Shown: positions 39,174 through 48,272, counted from the stretch's first letter. The stretch is DNA of 59,092 bases from an uncultured Verrucomicrobiota bacterium (GCA_947305775.1 CAMZEN010000010.1:1-59092); one strand, 5' to 3'. Made by a program: numbers and translations. The notes: generated by a model from the sequence alone, not told the origin.

Positions 39174-39900
39174 ATGGCAGACAAGCCAACAGTAAAGTAC
39201 GAGGTCCGCGCACAGCGCGACCCCATCAACAACGTCACGATCTACGTTCCGGCGATCGTGGACAGGAACGCCGCGAAGAGCCTCGGGGCGGTCATCGAGA
39301 ACGCCATCGACCGCGGCCTCATCGTTCATCGTGGGCGTCAAGCCCTCCGCGGCGAACGGAATCGCGACCGGACTCTGCGAGCAGCTCTTCAAGGAGTTCA
39401 AGGACGGCAACTCCGTCAACTTCGACGGCTACTTCTACGGCCGCCTCTACCTCGACGGAACCGTGAACGCCGACGGACGAATCTCTGCCGCGAACTCCAT
39501 CAACATCCGTCTCGTCAAGGGCGTCAAGTGGGCGCTCGCCGCGAGCGACTTCTCGTTCACGAACATCGCGGACGACAAGACCCCGAACGTGGAGTTCCTC
39601 ATCTCCGCCTCGACGGGCGCGGTGCGCGGCAAGCTCATCAAGGGGCAGGCGATCCTCGTCAACGGCTCGACCTTCGGGGACGACGCGGAGCACGTCTCGG
39701 CGAAGTTCGTATTCGACGAGGGGACCGAGGTCGTCGGCACGGTGACGAGCTGCGGCGAGAACCTCATCACGGTCGCATGGCCCAGCGCCATGAGCGACGT
39801 CCCGGACGGCACCGAGGTGACGCTCACCGTCACCCGCACCGAGGACGACATGGAGTACATATCCATGCCCAAGACGGCGACGGTCATAAGCGCGGCATAA
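39174..39900 (+). pseudogene. HU/Ig-type DNA-binding protein, frameshifted
   Basis: Two frames join into one protein of about 240 aa. The first 49 codons (MADKPTVKYEVRAQRDPIN, then AKSLGAVIENAIDRGLI) give an HU-like opening. A 7-bp tandem duplication TCATCGT (39319-39325, 39326-39332) then shifts the frame. The second frame continues VGVKPSAANGIATGLCEQLF, GYFYGRLYLDGTVNADGRIS and an Ig-like C-terminal domain (EGTEVVGTVTSCGENLITVAW), as in HU-HIG (DUF4469-type) DNA-binding proteins known mainly in Bacteroidetes. Removing one copy of TCATCGT restores the whole frame. AAAGGAAAAACAACC precedes the ATG. It may be a true mutation, a reversible slip or an assembly error. Confidence 0.72.
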
Positions 39901-39962
39901 GCGGCACGGCGGCGGGGGGCGACTCCTGCCGCCTTGATTCGCCAAAGGAAAGGAGAAAAACA

Positions 39963-40334
39963 ATGTTGCAGCTTACCTTCAAGGTTGCGGCGGCTCCGCC
40001 GTCGCGGCGAAAGATAACGCTCGTCAAGCAGCAATACCCCGACCTGCCGGACGACGAAATCGACTTCGGCGGACCAATCATCGCGACGGGCGAGGACCTG
40101 CAGATGGGCGAAGGCGACACGATCAAGATCGAACTCTACAGGGACGGCGAACCTTTCGCAGTGCTCGACAAGCTTCAGTCCATCGTGTCGATACCGACGG
40201 CGATATCGTTCTCCAACGAAACGAACACTTCGCGCTGTCCCGACGGCGACTGGTGGGGGCAGGACGTGCTGCTTACCGTCACCATCGGCGGCGAACCCGT
40301 CACCCGCTGGCTGAAGTTCCACGCCCACGGCTAA
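39963..40334 (+). CDS. 123-aa beta-rich module protein
   Basis: A small soluble protein, apparently all-beta, starting MLQLTFKVAAAPPSRRKITL. YPDLPDDEIDFGGPI and GDTIKIELYRDGEPFAVL follow, and the end is VLLTVTIGGEPVTRWLKFHAHG (cited from VTIGGEPVTRW). AAAGGAAAGGAGAAAAACA is a strong ribosome-binding site. The gene follows the HU/Ig-type gene by 62 bases and closes locus C. The beta pattern recalls Ig-like or jelly-roll subunits; no family is recognised. Confidence 0.7.
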   Translation: MLQLTFKVAAAPPSRRKITLVKQQYPDLPDDEIDFGGPIIATGEDLQMGEGDTIKIELYRDGEPFAVLDKLQSIVSIPTAISFSNETNTSRCPDGDWWGQDVLLTVTIGGEPVTRWLKFHAHG

Positions 40335-40387
40335 AAACAAGCGCGGCAGTCACCTGCCGCGCCATCATGCCCATCCTAACCAGGGAA

Positions 40388-40440
40388 AATGCGTGGACAG
40401 TCCCCGCAATGATCCTAACGAAAATGCGGGGACAGCTAGA
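40388..40440. repeat. Pair of REP-like units
   Basis: ATGCGTGGACAGTCCCCGCA at 40389-40408 and AAAATGCGGGGACAGCTA at 40421-40438, relatives of the unit at 27401. They lie just before the end of the HIT gene. Confidence 0.65.
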
Positions 40441-40450
40441 TGCCGAGAAG

Positions 40451-40852
40451 CTAGCCGCTAATGCGGTCGGCGAGGGCGGCAAGCTCGGCCATGTCGCCGG
40501 GCTTGCTCTCGAAGGTAAGCGGCTCGCCGGCGTAGCGCGGGATTATGTGGAAATGGATGTGCTTTACCGTCTGTCCGGCGGCCTCGCCGTTGTTCTGGAG
40601 GATGTTGAACCCGTCGCAGGGCAGCGCAGCCTTGAGGTGCGCGGCGACCTTCTTCACGCGGGCGACGACGGCGGCGAGAACATCGTCGCCAGTGTCGAGG
40701 AGCCCCGCCGAATGCGCCTTGGGGATGACGAGCGTGTGTCCCTTCGTGAAGGGATTTATGTCAAGGTATGCGAGGACGAGATCGTCCTCGTAGACCTTGA
40801 AGCTCGGTATCTCGCCCGCGGCGATTGCGCAGAATATGCAGTCGTTCTTCAT
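40451..40852 (-). CDS. HIT-family nucleotide hydrolase
   Basis: A 133-aa HIT (Hint branch) protein that hydrolyses nucleotide phosphoramidates or similar. It shows the zinc-type opening CIFCAIAAGEIPS, GHTLVIPKAHSAG, and the catalytic triad HIHFHIIPR with His98, His100 and His102. It starts one base after the glyS stop, so it is likely co-translated; a role in clearing aminoacyl-adenylates formed by synthetases is conceivable. Confidence 0.95.
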   Translation of the reverse strand: MKNDCIFCAIAAGEIPSFKVYEDDLVLAYLDINPFTKGHTLVIPKAHSAGLLDTGDDVLAAVVARVKKVAAHLKAALPCDGFNILQNNGEAAGQTVKHIHFHIIPRYAGEPLTFESKPGDMAELAALADRISG

Positions 40853-40853
40853 C

Positions 40854-42437
40854 TCAGAACTCCAGCGCGTCGTACATCATCGCGAGGAACTCGCCATAAG
40901 TCATGCGCGTCTGCTTCATCGAGTCGCGCTCGCGCACGGTGAAGGTTCCGTCCTCGACGGACTGGGCGTCGATCGTGATGCACCACGGCGTGCCCGCCTC
41001 GTCCTGGCGGCGGTAGCGGCGACCGATGGCGCCGGAGACGTCCCACATGCAGTTGACCTTCTTCTGGAGCTTCGTGAAGATCTCGCGGGCGAGCTTGTCC
41101 TGGGCCTCGTCCTTCTTTATGAGCGGGAAGATGGCGACCTTGATCGGCGCGACCTTCGGGCTGAAGTGGAGAACCGTGCGGACATCCTCCTTGCCCTTCT
41201 CGTCCGTGAGCTTCTGCTCCTCGTAAGCCTCGCAGAGCAAGGCGAGCATCAAGCGGTCCACGCCGGCGGAAGGCTCGATCACATGGGGTACATACTTGCC
41301 GTCGAAGAGCGCGAGGCAGAACTTCTCGGCCGCCGCTGCGTCCTTGCCGCGCTTCACCCAGTCGGCCTGCACCTTCTCGATGAAGGCCTTGCGCGCGGCT
41401 TCGTCCATCTTCTTCGCCGCCTGCTTCAGCGGATCGTCGAAGACCATCTGGCTCTCGCCGGACCACTTCTGGTGCTGCGAAAGGTCGAAGTCGCTGCGGG
41501 CCGCGATGCCCTCCAGCTCCTGGCGTCCGAACGGGAAGTCGTACTCGATGTCCACGCACGCGCGGGCGTAGTGGGCGAGCTCGTCCGGCTTCTGCCAGTA
41601 TTCCACGAAATGCTCGGTCGGGAGACCGACGGCGTTGAGGAACTTCTTGCGCTGCTCGACCCAGTACTTGTGCCAGACCTCCCAGCCCCAGTCGTCCTGC
41701 GTCGGGCCGTTGAGGTCGGGATTGTCGGCGAGCGTCACGACGTGGCCGTGAAGGATCTCGACCGCCTCGTCGGGACGGATGAAGAACTCAAGCTCCATCT
41801 GCTCGAACTCGCGGCTGCGGAACGTGTAGTTGCGCGGCGTCACCTCGTTGCGGAAGCTCTTGCCCATCTGCGCGATTCCGTAGGGAACCGTCATGCGCGA
41901 GGTGGAGGTCACGTTCTGGAACTGCGCGAAGATCGCCTGCGCGGTCTCGGGACGGAGGTATGCGACGTTCGACGGGTCGTCGATGGGGCCGACCACGGTC
42001 TTGAACATGAGGTTGAACGGCTTGGGCTCCGTCATCTCGCCGCCGCAGTGCGGGCACGAAAGCGCGAACGCGGGGTTGACGGGCGCGGCCTTCTTGCCGA
42101 GCTCGGCGCGGATGTCGTCGAGCTGGTCGGCGCGCATCAGCTTCTTGCACTGCTTGCACATCGTCATCGGGTCGGCGAACGTGTCGAGGTGGCCCGACGC
42201 CTTCCAGATCTTCGGGTGCATGATGATCGTCGCGTCGAGTCCGGCGACGTCCTCACGTCCGCGCACGGTGAACTGCCACCACGCCTGCTTGACGTTGGCC
42301 TTGAGCTCGCAGCCCAGGGGGCCGTAGTCCCAGAAGCCCGGCATTCCGCCATATATCTCCGACGAGTGGTAAATGAATCCGCGGCGCTTGCAGAGCGCGC
42401 TCAACGCGTCCAACGACGACTTGTTCTCTTCTGCCAT
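40854..42437 (-). CDS. glyS: Glycine--tRNA ligase (dimeric type)
   Basis: A 527-aa class II aminoacyl-tRNA synthetase of the alpha-2 type found in many bacteria, archaea and eukaryotes. It shows the opening SLDALSALCKRRGFIYHSSEIYGG (cited from ALCKRRGFIYHSSEIYGG), motif 2 GIAQMGKSFRNEVTPRN with FEQMELEFFI, the zinc-site Cys pairs CKQCKK and CPHCGGE, and motif 3 EPSAGVDRLMLALL. The anticodon-binding domain ends the protein. It lies 10 bases after thrS, so the two synthetases form an operon with the HIT gene. Confidence 0.97.
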   Translation of the reverse strand: MAEENKSSLDALSALCKRRGFIYHSSEIYGGMPGFWDYGPLGCELKANVKQAWWQFTVRGREDVAGLDATIIMHPKIWKASGHLDTFADPMTMCKQCKKLMRADQLDDIRAELGKKAAPVNPAFALSCPHCGGEMTEPKPFNLMFKTVVGPIDDPSNVAYLRPETAQAIFAQFQNVTSTSRMTVPYGIAQMGKSFRNEVTPRNYTFRSREFEQMELEFFIRPDEAVEILHGHVVTLADNPDLNGPTQDDWGWEVWHKYWVEQRKKFLNAVGLPTEHFVEYWQKPDELAHYARACVDIEYDFPFGRQELEGIAARSDFDLSQHQKWSGESQMVFDDPLKQAAKKMDEAARKAFIEKVQADWVKRGKDAAAAEKFCLALFDGKYVPHVIEPSAGVDRLMLALLCEAYEEQKLTDEKGKEDVRTVLHFSPKVAPIKVAIFPLIKKDEAQDKLAREIFTKLQKKVNCMWDVSGAIGRRYRRQDEAGTPWCITIDAQSVEDGTFTVRERDSMKQTRMTYGEFLAMMYDALEF

Positions 42438-42447
42438 TGATGTTGCC

Positions 42448-44172
42448 TCAAATGTGTTTTGTTGTCTCTTCGTTCAATTTAGCGATGAAATCGGCCAGCG
42501 TCATCGCTCCAAGGTCGCCATCGGCGCGGGAACGGACGGATATTGTTCCGGCGGCCTCGTCGCGCGGGCCTACGACGACCTGGTAGGGAACCTTCTGCAC
42601 CGTCGCCGCGCGTATCTTGGCGCCGAGCTTTTCGGCCGATGTATCGATATCGACGCGGAATCCGGCCTCGGCGAGTCCCGCCTGGACCTTGTTCGCGTAA
42701 GCGAGGGCCTTGTCGCTGATCGGCAGGATGCGCACCTGGTCGGGCGCGAGCCAGAGCGGGAACGCGCCCGCGTAGTGCTCGATGAGGATGCCGATGAAGC
42801 GCTCGAGCGAGCCGAGGACGGCGCGGTGCAGCATCACGGGATGGTGCTTCTGTCCGTCGGGACCGATGTACTCGGCGTTCAGCCTCTCCGCGCTCGGCAG
42901 CTGGTAGTCGAGCTGGATCGTGCCGCACTGCCATGAGCGGCCAAGGGCGTCGATGAGCGTGAACTCGAGCTTCGGGCCGTAGAACGCGCCCTCGCCCTCC
43001 TGGATCACGTAATCCATTCCGCTCGCCTTGCATGCCGCCGCGAGCGCGGCCTCGGCGTGCTGCCACGTCTCCACTTCGCCGACATGGTCATCGGGCATCG
43101 TGCTGAGCTTGACGAGCAGGTTCTTGTCGAAGCCGAAGTCGCTGTAGACGTCCTTCAGGAGCCTGCAGAACTTGGCGACCTCCTCCTCGATCTGCTCCTC
43201 GGTGCAGATGATGTGCGCATCGTCCTGGACGAACCCGCGAACGCGCATTATGCCGTGCAAAGTTCCGCTCGGCTCGTTGCGGGCGCAGTGGCCGAACTCG
43301 GCGAGACGCAGGGGAAGGTCCTTGTACGATCTCGTGCGGCTCTTGAAGATCTCAAGCGCTCCGGGGCAGTTCATCGGCTTGACGGCGAAGATCCGCTTTT
43401 CGCTCTCGGTGATGAACATGTTCGCCTTGTAGTGGTCCCAGTGGCCGCTGCGCTCCCAGAGCGAACGCGGCATAAGCGCGGGGGTGTTGACCTCCATGTA
43501 GCCGTCCTTGACGAGCTTGGCGCGCATGTAGTCCTGAAGCGTCACGTAGATGCTCCAGCCCTTCGGATGCCAGAATATCTGGCCCGGATCCTCCGGATCG
43601 AGGTGGAAGAGGTCGAGCTCGACTCCGAGACGGCGGTGGTCGCGGCGCTTCGCCTCCTCGGCGCGGGCGACGATCGCGTCCATCTCGGCCTGGTCCCTGG
43701 CGATTATGCCGTAGATTCGCTGAAGCATCTTGTTCTTCTCGTCGCCGCGGTAGTAGCTGCCCGCTACGCGGGTGAGCTTCACGACGCCGATCTGCGACGA
43801 ATGCTCGACGTGGGGGCCGCGGCACATTTCGGCGTAGTCGCCGACCGTATAGGTCGATATGTCCTCGCCCTCGGGGATGTCGGCGAGACGCTCGAGCTTG
43901 TACTTCTGGCCCTCGAGCATCTTCGCGCACTCCTCGCGCGAGACGATCTTCTTTACGAACGGCTCGTCAAGGGCTATGAGGCGCGCTATCTCGGCTTCGA
44001 TCTTCGGAAAATCCTCAGGCGACAGCCTGTGGGGGAGGTCGAAATCATAGTAGAATCCCTCATCAGTCGCGGGACCGATATCGACCTGCACATCTTCAAA
44101 AACATTCTGCACCGCGCGCGCCATCAGGTGCGCCGCGCTGTGCTTTCTCATTTCTTCGGTAACTTCTGCCAT
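42448..44172 (-). CDS. thrS: Threonine--tRNA ligase without TGS domain
   Basis: A 574-aa class II synthetase. It begins directly in the editing domain (MRKHSAAHLMARAVQNVF, with the HSAAH zinc motif and the YYDFDLPHRLSPEDF segment). The catalytic domain holds MNCPGALEIFKS, LAEFGHCARNEPSGTLHGIMRVRGF in its usual place (cited from CARNEPSGTLHG) and HRAVLGSLERFIGILIEHY. The anticodon-binding domain closes it. The first 60-65 residues (TGS domain) present in the E. coli enzyme are missing, a known variation. A -10 box at 44193-44198 starts the thrS-glyS-HIT unit. Confidence 0.96.
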   Translation of the reverse strand: MAEVTEEMRKHSAAHLMARAVQNVFEDVQVDIGPATDEGFYYDFDLPHRLSPEDFPKIEAEIARLIALDEPFVKKIVSREECAKMLEGQKYKLERLADIPEGEDISTYTVGDYAEMCRGPHVEHSSQIGVVKLTRVAGSYYRGDEKNKMLQRIYGIIARDQAEMDAIVARAEEAKRRDHRRLGVELDLFHLDPEDPGQIFWHPKGWSIYVTLQDYMRAKLVKDGYMEVNTPALMPRSLWERSGHWDHYKANMFITESEKRIFAVKPMNCPGALEIFKSRTRSYKDLPLRLAEFGHCARNEPSGTLHGIMRVRGFVQDDAHIICTEEQIEEEVAKFCRLLKDVYSDFGFDKNLLVKLSTMPDDHVGEVETWQHAEAALAAACKASGMDYVIQEGEGAFYGPKLEFTLIDALGRSWQCGTIQLDYQLPSAERLNAEYIGPDGQKHHPVMLHRAVLGSLERFIGILIEHYAGAFPLWLAPDQVRILPISDKALAYANKVQAGLAEAGFRVDIDTSAEKLGAKIRAATVQKVPYQVVVGPRDEAAGTISVRSRADGDLGAMTLADFIAKLNEETTKHI

Positions 44173-44192
44173 ACTTCTCCTTTGAATGGGAT

Positions 44193-44198
44193 ATTATA
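44193..44198 (-). promoter_or_regulatory. -10 box of the thrS operon
   Basis: ATATGGTATAATATC on the minus strand, 21 bases before the thrS ATG. It has the same extended form as other promoters here. Confidence 0.5.
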
Positions 44199-44223
44199 CC
44201 ATATATCTGGGGTTCCTGCCGAC

Positions 44224-44379
44224 TCACGCACCAGCTGAATAGTCTGTGGCAAACGCATACCGCTCCAGCCAATCGGCGAATGCAGCAGCACCCATTTCTC
44301 GCGCAGCATCCACCGCCTTACGAGACCATGTATATTCAGTCGCGTACTCCGGTAGCAGCTCCGGCACCAACTTGTCCAT
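44224..44379 (-). CDS. 51-aa protein coupled to the LOG gene
   Basis: MDKLVPELLPEYATEYTWSR opens a 51-aa acidic protein with two likely helices (VDAAREMGAAAFADWLERYA) and the end DYSAGA. The ATG stands one base after the LOG gene stop (TGACATG), which is typical translational coupling. It reads far better than the overlapping frame at 44148-44387. Function unknown. Confidence 0.5.
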   Translation of the reverse strand: MDKLVPELLPEYATEYTWSRKAVDAAREMGAAAFADWLERYAFATDYSAGA

Positions 44380-44380
44380 G

Positions 44381-44959
44381 TCAACATACTGGAGGCAATG
44401 AGCCTACAAGTCGGTCGAACAACTCTTCCGGCGTACGCCCGGAAACCAATGTCTGAACGGCCGCGTTTGTCGAAAAGCCCTTGTCCCGCGTCTGGATGAG
44501 AAAATCAATGAGCGGATCATAATAGCCATTTACGTTCAGAACGCCGACGGGCTTCTTGTGTCCGCCGTTCTTGACCCGGCGCAACGCCAAAGCATCGAAC
44601 AGCTCATCAAGAGTTCCAAGTCCACCGGGAAGCGCCACAAGCGCGTCGGCGCGTTCGATCATCTCCCTCTTGCGCTCCGCCAGCGAATGCGTCACGACAA
44701 GCTCCGTCAGTCCCGGATGCGCAAGCGACATCGGAAGGTTCGTAGTGAACACGCCAACGACCTTGCCGCCAGCGGCGAGAGCCGCATCCGCCACCGCCTT
44801 CATCGTCCCGACATTGGAGCCGCCAAACACAAGCGTCATGCCATGGGAAGCGATGAACTTCGCCAACCTGACAGCAGCCTCCTCGAACGCACCATCCATA
44901 GGTGTCCTTGAGCCGCAATAGACTGCCACACTCTTTATCCGATCGTAGTGCTTCCTCAT
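44381..44959 (-). CDS. LOG family (TIGR00730 Rossmann-fold) protein
   Basis: A 192-aa cytosolic protein of the lysine-decarboxylase-like/LOG family, several of which release cytokinin bases from the ribotide, while others act on nucleotide monophosphates. It shows VAVYCGSRTP, LVFGGSNVGTM, the RKREM motif and the PGGLGTLDEL signature at 111-120. I start at ATG 44959 with AAAGAAAGGGGTC upstream. The substrate is not evident. Confidence 0.9.
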   Translation of the reverse strand: MRKHYDRIKSVAVYCGSRTPMDGAFEEAAVRLAKFIASHGMTLVFGGSNVGTMKAVADAALAAGGKVVGVFTTNLPMSLAHPGLTELVVTHSLAERKREMIERADALVALPGGLGTLDELFDALALRRVKNGGHKKPVGVLNVNGYYDPLIDFLIQTRDKGFSTNAAVQTLVSGRTPEELFDRLVGSLPPVC

Positions 44960-45211
44960 TTTAAGACCCCTTTCTTTAATGAAATCACTGCAATTCCATA
45001 TTGCATATGATAGCACATTTATCCATACTTTGGCGCATCCCTTTGGAAGAGCGGGCGTCCGCGCTTTCAAGATGCCCGACCAAGCGCCTCGGCTACTTTG
45101 CGCGACATAGATGCACGCGCATGAATGCGCTTGGCGAAGTCATCGGTGTAAAGGCTTATTCGCTGATATCCGCAATCAATGATTCAAATGAGTTCATGGC
45201 TGTTTTGAGTA

Positions 45212-46606
45212 TTACATCTGAACGAGCGCGTTCCAGAGGACGACCGTAAGACATGCGACTGCAAGCACCAGAACAAAATAGCCCGCCACCTTTGCCATAA
45301 CATCCCTTTCGCGTCCGGCGAGACCCGCCGCCGCGCATCCAAGCACAAGCGACTGCGGACACACCATCTTGCCAATTCCCGCGCCCATCACGTTCGCTGC
45401 CGCAAAAAGGAGCTTCTGCGCCTCGCCTTCGCCGACCGACGCCTGCAAAGCACCAAAAAGGACGTTCGAACTGGTGCCGGAGCCGGTGACGAATCCACCC
45501 AAAGCGCCAACCATGCCAGATACAGCAGGATAGCCCTTGCCAGTAGCGGCAATGAGGGTGTCAGCAAGATTCTGCGTCATTCCGGCGGCGCCCATTACCT
45601 TCGCAAGCGCCAACACAGCACAAATCGTAAAAAGAGCCGGCGAATAGCGGACAACCGTCCGCATGGCTATGGCGCCGATTCGCATCGGGGCCACCTTCTG
45701 GCAGAGTCCGCCGACGGATGCCGCCGCGAGGATGACAAAGCCGGGGGAGATCTTACGATCCGGCGGCAGAAGCGCCGCGCAACCGAGCGCCAGAACGACA
45801 AAGGCAAACGGCATCCACGCCCAAGCCTGGCGGCGGACGTCAATTCCATCTCGATTCCCGGACGCGGCAAGTACCGCCATTACCGCCATGCCGCCCACTA
45901 TGTTGGGCAGTTCGCATCCTAGGAATGGCGCAACCACCAACCACGCCGCAAGGAAAACTAAGGAAGAGACGAACGCAAGACGCCAACATTCGCGCAAGCC
46001 GCGCCAGCCATCGACGATGACGAGCATGAGAAACGGCGAAAGCGATGTCGCCGCGAGCTGAAGAAGCGCAATCGTCGTCGTAAGCCTTGAAAGGTCTACG
46101 CCAGCCTCTCCCGCGAGAACCATAGTCGGCACACCCACAGACCCGAAAGCTGTCGGCGTAGTATTCGCGACAAGGCAGCAGAGCACCGCCTTCATGGGAT
46201 CGAAGCCTATGCCGACAAGTATCGCGCACGGAATCGCCACGGCCGTGCCGAAGCCAGCCATGCCCTCCATGAAGTTGCCGAACCCCCACGCGACAAGCAT
46301 CGCCTGAAAGCGCCGATCCTCGGAGAGACGCGAAAGACCGCGCTTGATTTCCGATATCGCGTCCGACTCGACGATCAACGCATATGTGAAAAGCGCCGCG
46401 ACTATGACAAGCCCTATCGGATAAAGGCCTGTGGTCACACCCTTCACCGCGCAATCGGCAATAGCGCCAAGCGAAAGGTCAAATATGAAGACGGCCTCGA
46501 CCGCGCCCGTAACGAAAGCCGCAAGCGCAGCGCACCACGCCGGAAGCTTAAGCAAAGTCAGGGCGATGACAAGAACGGCAATAGGCAGCAATGACATTAA
46601 GACCAT
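45212..46606 (-). CDS. lctP: L-lactate permease (LctP family)
   Basis: A 464-aa inner-membrane symporter with about 12-13 hydrophobic helices. Family marks are WGFGNFMEGMAGFGTAVAIP, NTTPTAFGSVGVPTM and the C-terminal ALGGFVTGSGTSSNVLFGALQ with GAGIGKMVCPQSL. It takes up (or releases) lactate or glycolate with protons. It is shorter than the E. coli protein (about 550 aa). It stands alone, without lactate dehydrogenase genes. Confidence 0.92.
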   Translation of the reverse strand: MVLMSLLPIAVLVIALTLLKLPAWCAALAAFVTGAVEAVFIFDLSLGAIADCAVKGVTTGLYPIGLVIVAALFTYALIVESDAISEIKRGLSRLSEDRRFQAMLVAWGFGNFMEGMAGFGTAVAIPCAILVGIGFDPMKAVLCCLVANTTPTAFGSVGVPTMVLAGEAGVDLSRLTTTIALLQLAATSLSPFLMLVIVDGWRGLRECWRLAFVSSLVFLAAWLVVAPFLGCELPNIVGGMAVMAVLAASGNRDGIDVRRQAWAWMPFAFVVLALGCAALLPPDRKISPGFVILAAASVGGLCQKVAPMRIGAIAMRTVVRYSPALFTICAVLALAKVMGAAGMTQNLADTLIAATGKGYPAVSGMVGALGGFVTGSGTSSNVLFGALQASVGEGEAQKLLFAAANVMGAGIGKMVCPQSLVLGCAAAGLAGRERDVMAKVAGYFVLVLAVACLTVVLWNALVQM

Positions 46607-46678
46607 ATTTTATCCCATCCAATTAATTTGCACCAATCATACCATAAACGGACGACATCAGTCAATCATTCTACTTGG

Positions 46679-47401
46679 CTAGTCGCGGACTGAGCGGGCA
46701 AGGGTTGCGGCCCAGACGCGGGCGGCGCCACTCTCCTTTAGCGCACGGGCGGCATCCGACATTGTTGCGCCCGTCGTGAGTATGTCGTCCACGACAAGAA
46801 TGGTTCTGCCGCGAATCAGGCGCGGCCGCCTTACGATGAACGTGCCTTTGGCGTTCTCGCGGCGCTCCTGTTCCGTCAACGACGACTGTCTCTTCGGGCT
46901 GCCGCAGCGGGCAAGCGAACGCACATCAAGACGACGCCCGATCCTGCGCGCCAGAAGGCGCGCTATCGGCTCGCACTGGTTGTAGCCGCGATCCCAGCGG
47001 TGGATGATCGTCGTCGGCATGGGTATAACAAGATCAATGGACGACACATCGAATCGCACGCGCACCGCAGCCTCAAGAAAGTCCACCAAGTCATCCCTTA
47101 TCCACAGGTGCCGATTGAACTTGAAGTCGAGTATCATCCGCCGCGCTTGTCCCTCGAACTTCATTGCGCAAGCGGCTCGGTCGAAAGCCGGAGGCGCCTT
47201 GGCGCACTCCTCGCAGACATATTCGGACGAGAGTCCTTCAACAGGGCGCCCACATACCGAGCAGCAGCCGGTCTGCGGCAGCAGCGGCAGGCGCATGAGG
47301 CAGTCCGAACATAAATGTCGCCCGTCCCTATCGGACGGGCGATTGCATAATTCACACCTTCTTGGCCAAAGGATGTCAGAAAAGCTTCTGAGGATATTCA
47401 C
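46679..47401 (-). CDS. comF: ComF family phosphoribosyltransferase-like protein
   Basis: A 240-aa protein with an N-terminal zinc ribbon (CELCNRPSDRDGRHLCSDCL, then CCSVCGRPVEG and CEECAKAPP) and a phosphoribosyltransferase-fold domain (VIPMPTTIIHRWDRGYNQCEPIA in family place; PRPP-like loop ILVVDDILTTGATM). ComF/GntX proteins support DNA uptake in competent bacteria. GTG 47401 is the only start that keeps the zinc ribbon, giving a 26-base overlap with the nucleotidyltransferase gene; it has no clear ribosome-binding site. Confidence 0.88.
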   Translation of the reverse strand: MNILRSFSDILWPRRCELCNRPSDRDGRHLCSDCLMRLPLLPQTGCCSVCGRPVEGLSSEYVCEECAKAPPAFDRAACAMKFEGQARRMILDFKFNRHLWIRDDLVDFLEAAVRVRFDVSSIDLVIPMPTTIIHRWDRGYNQCEPIARLLARRIGRRLDVRSLARCGSPKRQSSLTEQERRENAKGTFIVRRPRLIRGRTILVVDDILTTGATMSDAARALKESGAARVWAATLARSVRD

Positions 47402-48272
47402 CGGCGTCGACAAGCTTCTTGATCTCGGCCATGACGAACGGCTTGTCCTCGCGGTACGTAACGCCGAACCAGCTGGACTCCGTCGGAAGCACCTTGCACG
47501 TGGCCTTGCCCTCATGAATCAGCTCGTCCACAACGAACGGGATGTACCACTCGCTCTTCTCCTTCTCGCCGTTCACGGCGAGCCACTTCGGGAAGCGCTC
47601 CTCAAGCTCGGTGAAGAGTTCGGGAGTGAAGCCCCAGAGGTTCATCGAGACGCGCGAATCGAGCGGGACCTTAACGGGGGACTCGGGATCCTCGCGGTTC
47701 TCGGCGACGTCGCCGGCCTTGACGAGCTTCGTCATCTCGGTGACGGCCTTGAGCGAGCCATCCTCGCCGACGGTGCATATGCCGCGGGCGACGGAGCCGT
47801 TCTCGGAGAGAGTGAGTTCAAGCTTGTAACCGACCATCGAGAACTCCATGGGCTTGGCGGCCGAGAGGAACTGGCCGAGCTTCGCAAATGCATCGCGCCC
47901 GTAGAAGTCGTCGGCGTTGATGACGGCGAACGGCTCCTTGACGATGTCGCGCGCCGCACGCGTCGCGTGGGCCGTGCCCCAGGGCTTCGTGCGCCCTTCC
48001 GGAACCTTGTAGGGGGCGGGCAGGTCGTTCATGTCCTGATAGCAGTAATCGACGGGGACGACGCCTTCGTACTTCTTACCGACCTTCTCCTTGAACTCGG
48101 CCTCGAAGTCCTTGCGAATGATAAAGACGACCTTGCCGAATCCACCGCGCACAGCGTCAAATACCGAGTAGTCGAGGATTGCCTCTCCTGAAGGGCCTAC
48201 GGGATCGACCTGCTTTAGACCGCCATAGCGAGAGCCCATGCCGGCTGCGAGAACTACGAGTGTTGGCTTCAT
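47376..48272 (-). CDS. Sugar-nucleotide NTP transferase
   Basis: A 298-aa nucleotidyltransferase (GalU/RfbA/MobA-like fold). It shows VVLAAGMGSRYGGLKQVDP (nucleotide loop with the signature GxGxR), WGTAHATRAARD, FAVINADDFYGRDAF (metal-binding Asp pair), and a VSMNLWGFTPELF segment. It makes an activated sugar or a related nucleotide product; which one is unknown. A TATAAT box at 48316-48321 drives it, and the comF start lies inside its end. Confidence 0.88.
   Translation of the reverse strand: MKPTLVVLAAGMGSRYGGLKQVDPVGPSGEAILDYSVFDAVRGGFGKVVFIIRKDFEAEFKEKVGKKYEGVVPVDYCYQDMNDLPAPYKVPEGRTKPWGTAHATRAARDIVKEPFAVINADDFYGRDAFAKLGQFLSAAKPMEFSMVGYKLELTLSENGSVARGICTVGEDGSLKAVTEMTKLVKAGDVAENREDPESPVKVPLDSRVSMNLWGFTPELFTELEERFPKWLAVNGEKEKSEWYIPFVVDELIHEGKATCKVLPTESSWFGVTYREDKPFVMAEIKKLVDAGEYPQKLF

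Noticed and set aside
44148..44387. 79-aa minus-strand frame
   Set aside because: Trp/Arg-rich and overlapping the thrS start; the 51-aa frame in another phase is coupled to the LOG stop and reads much better.
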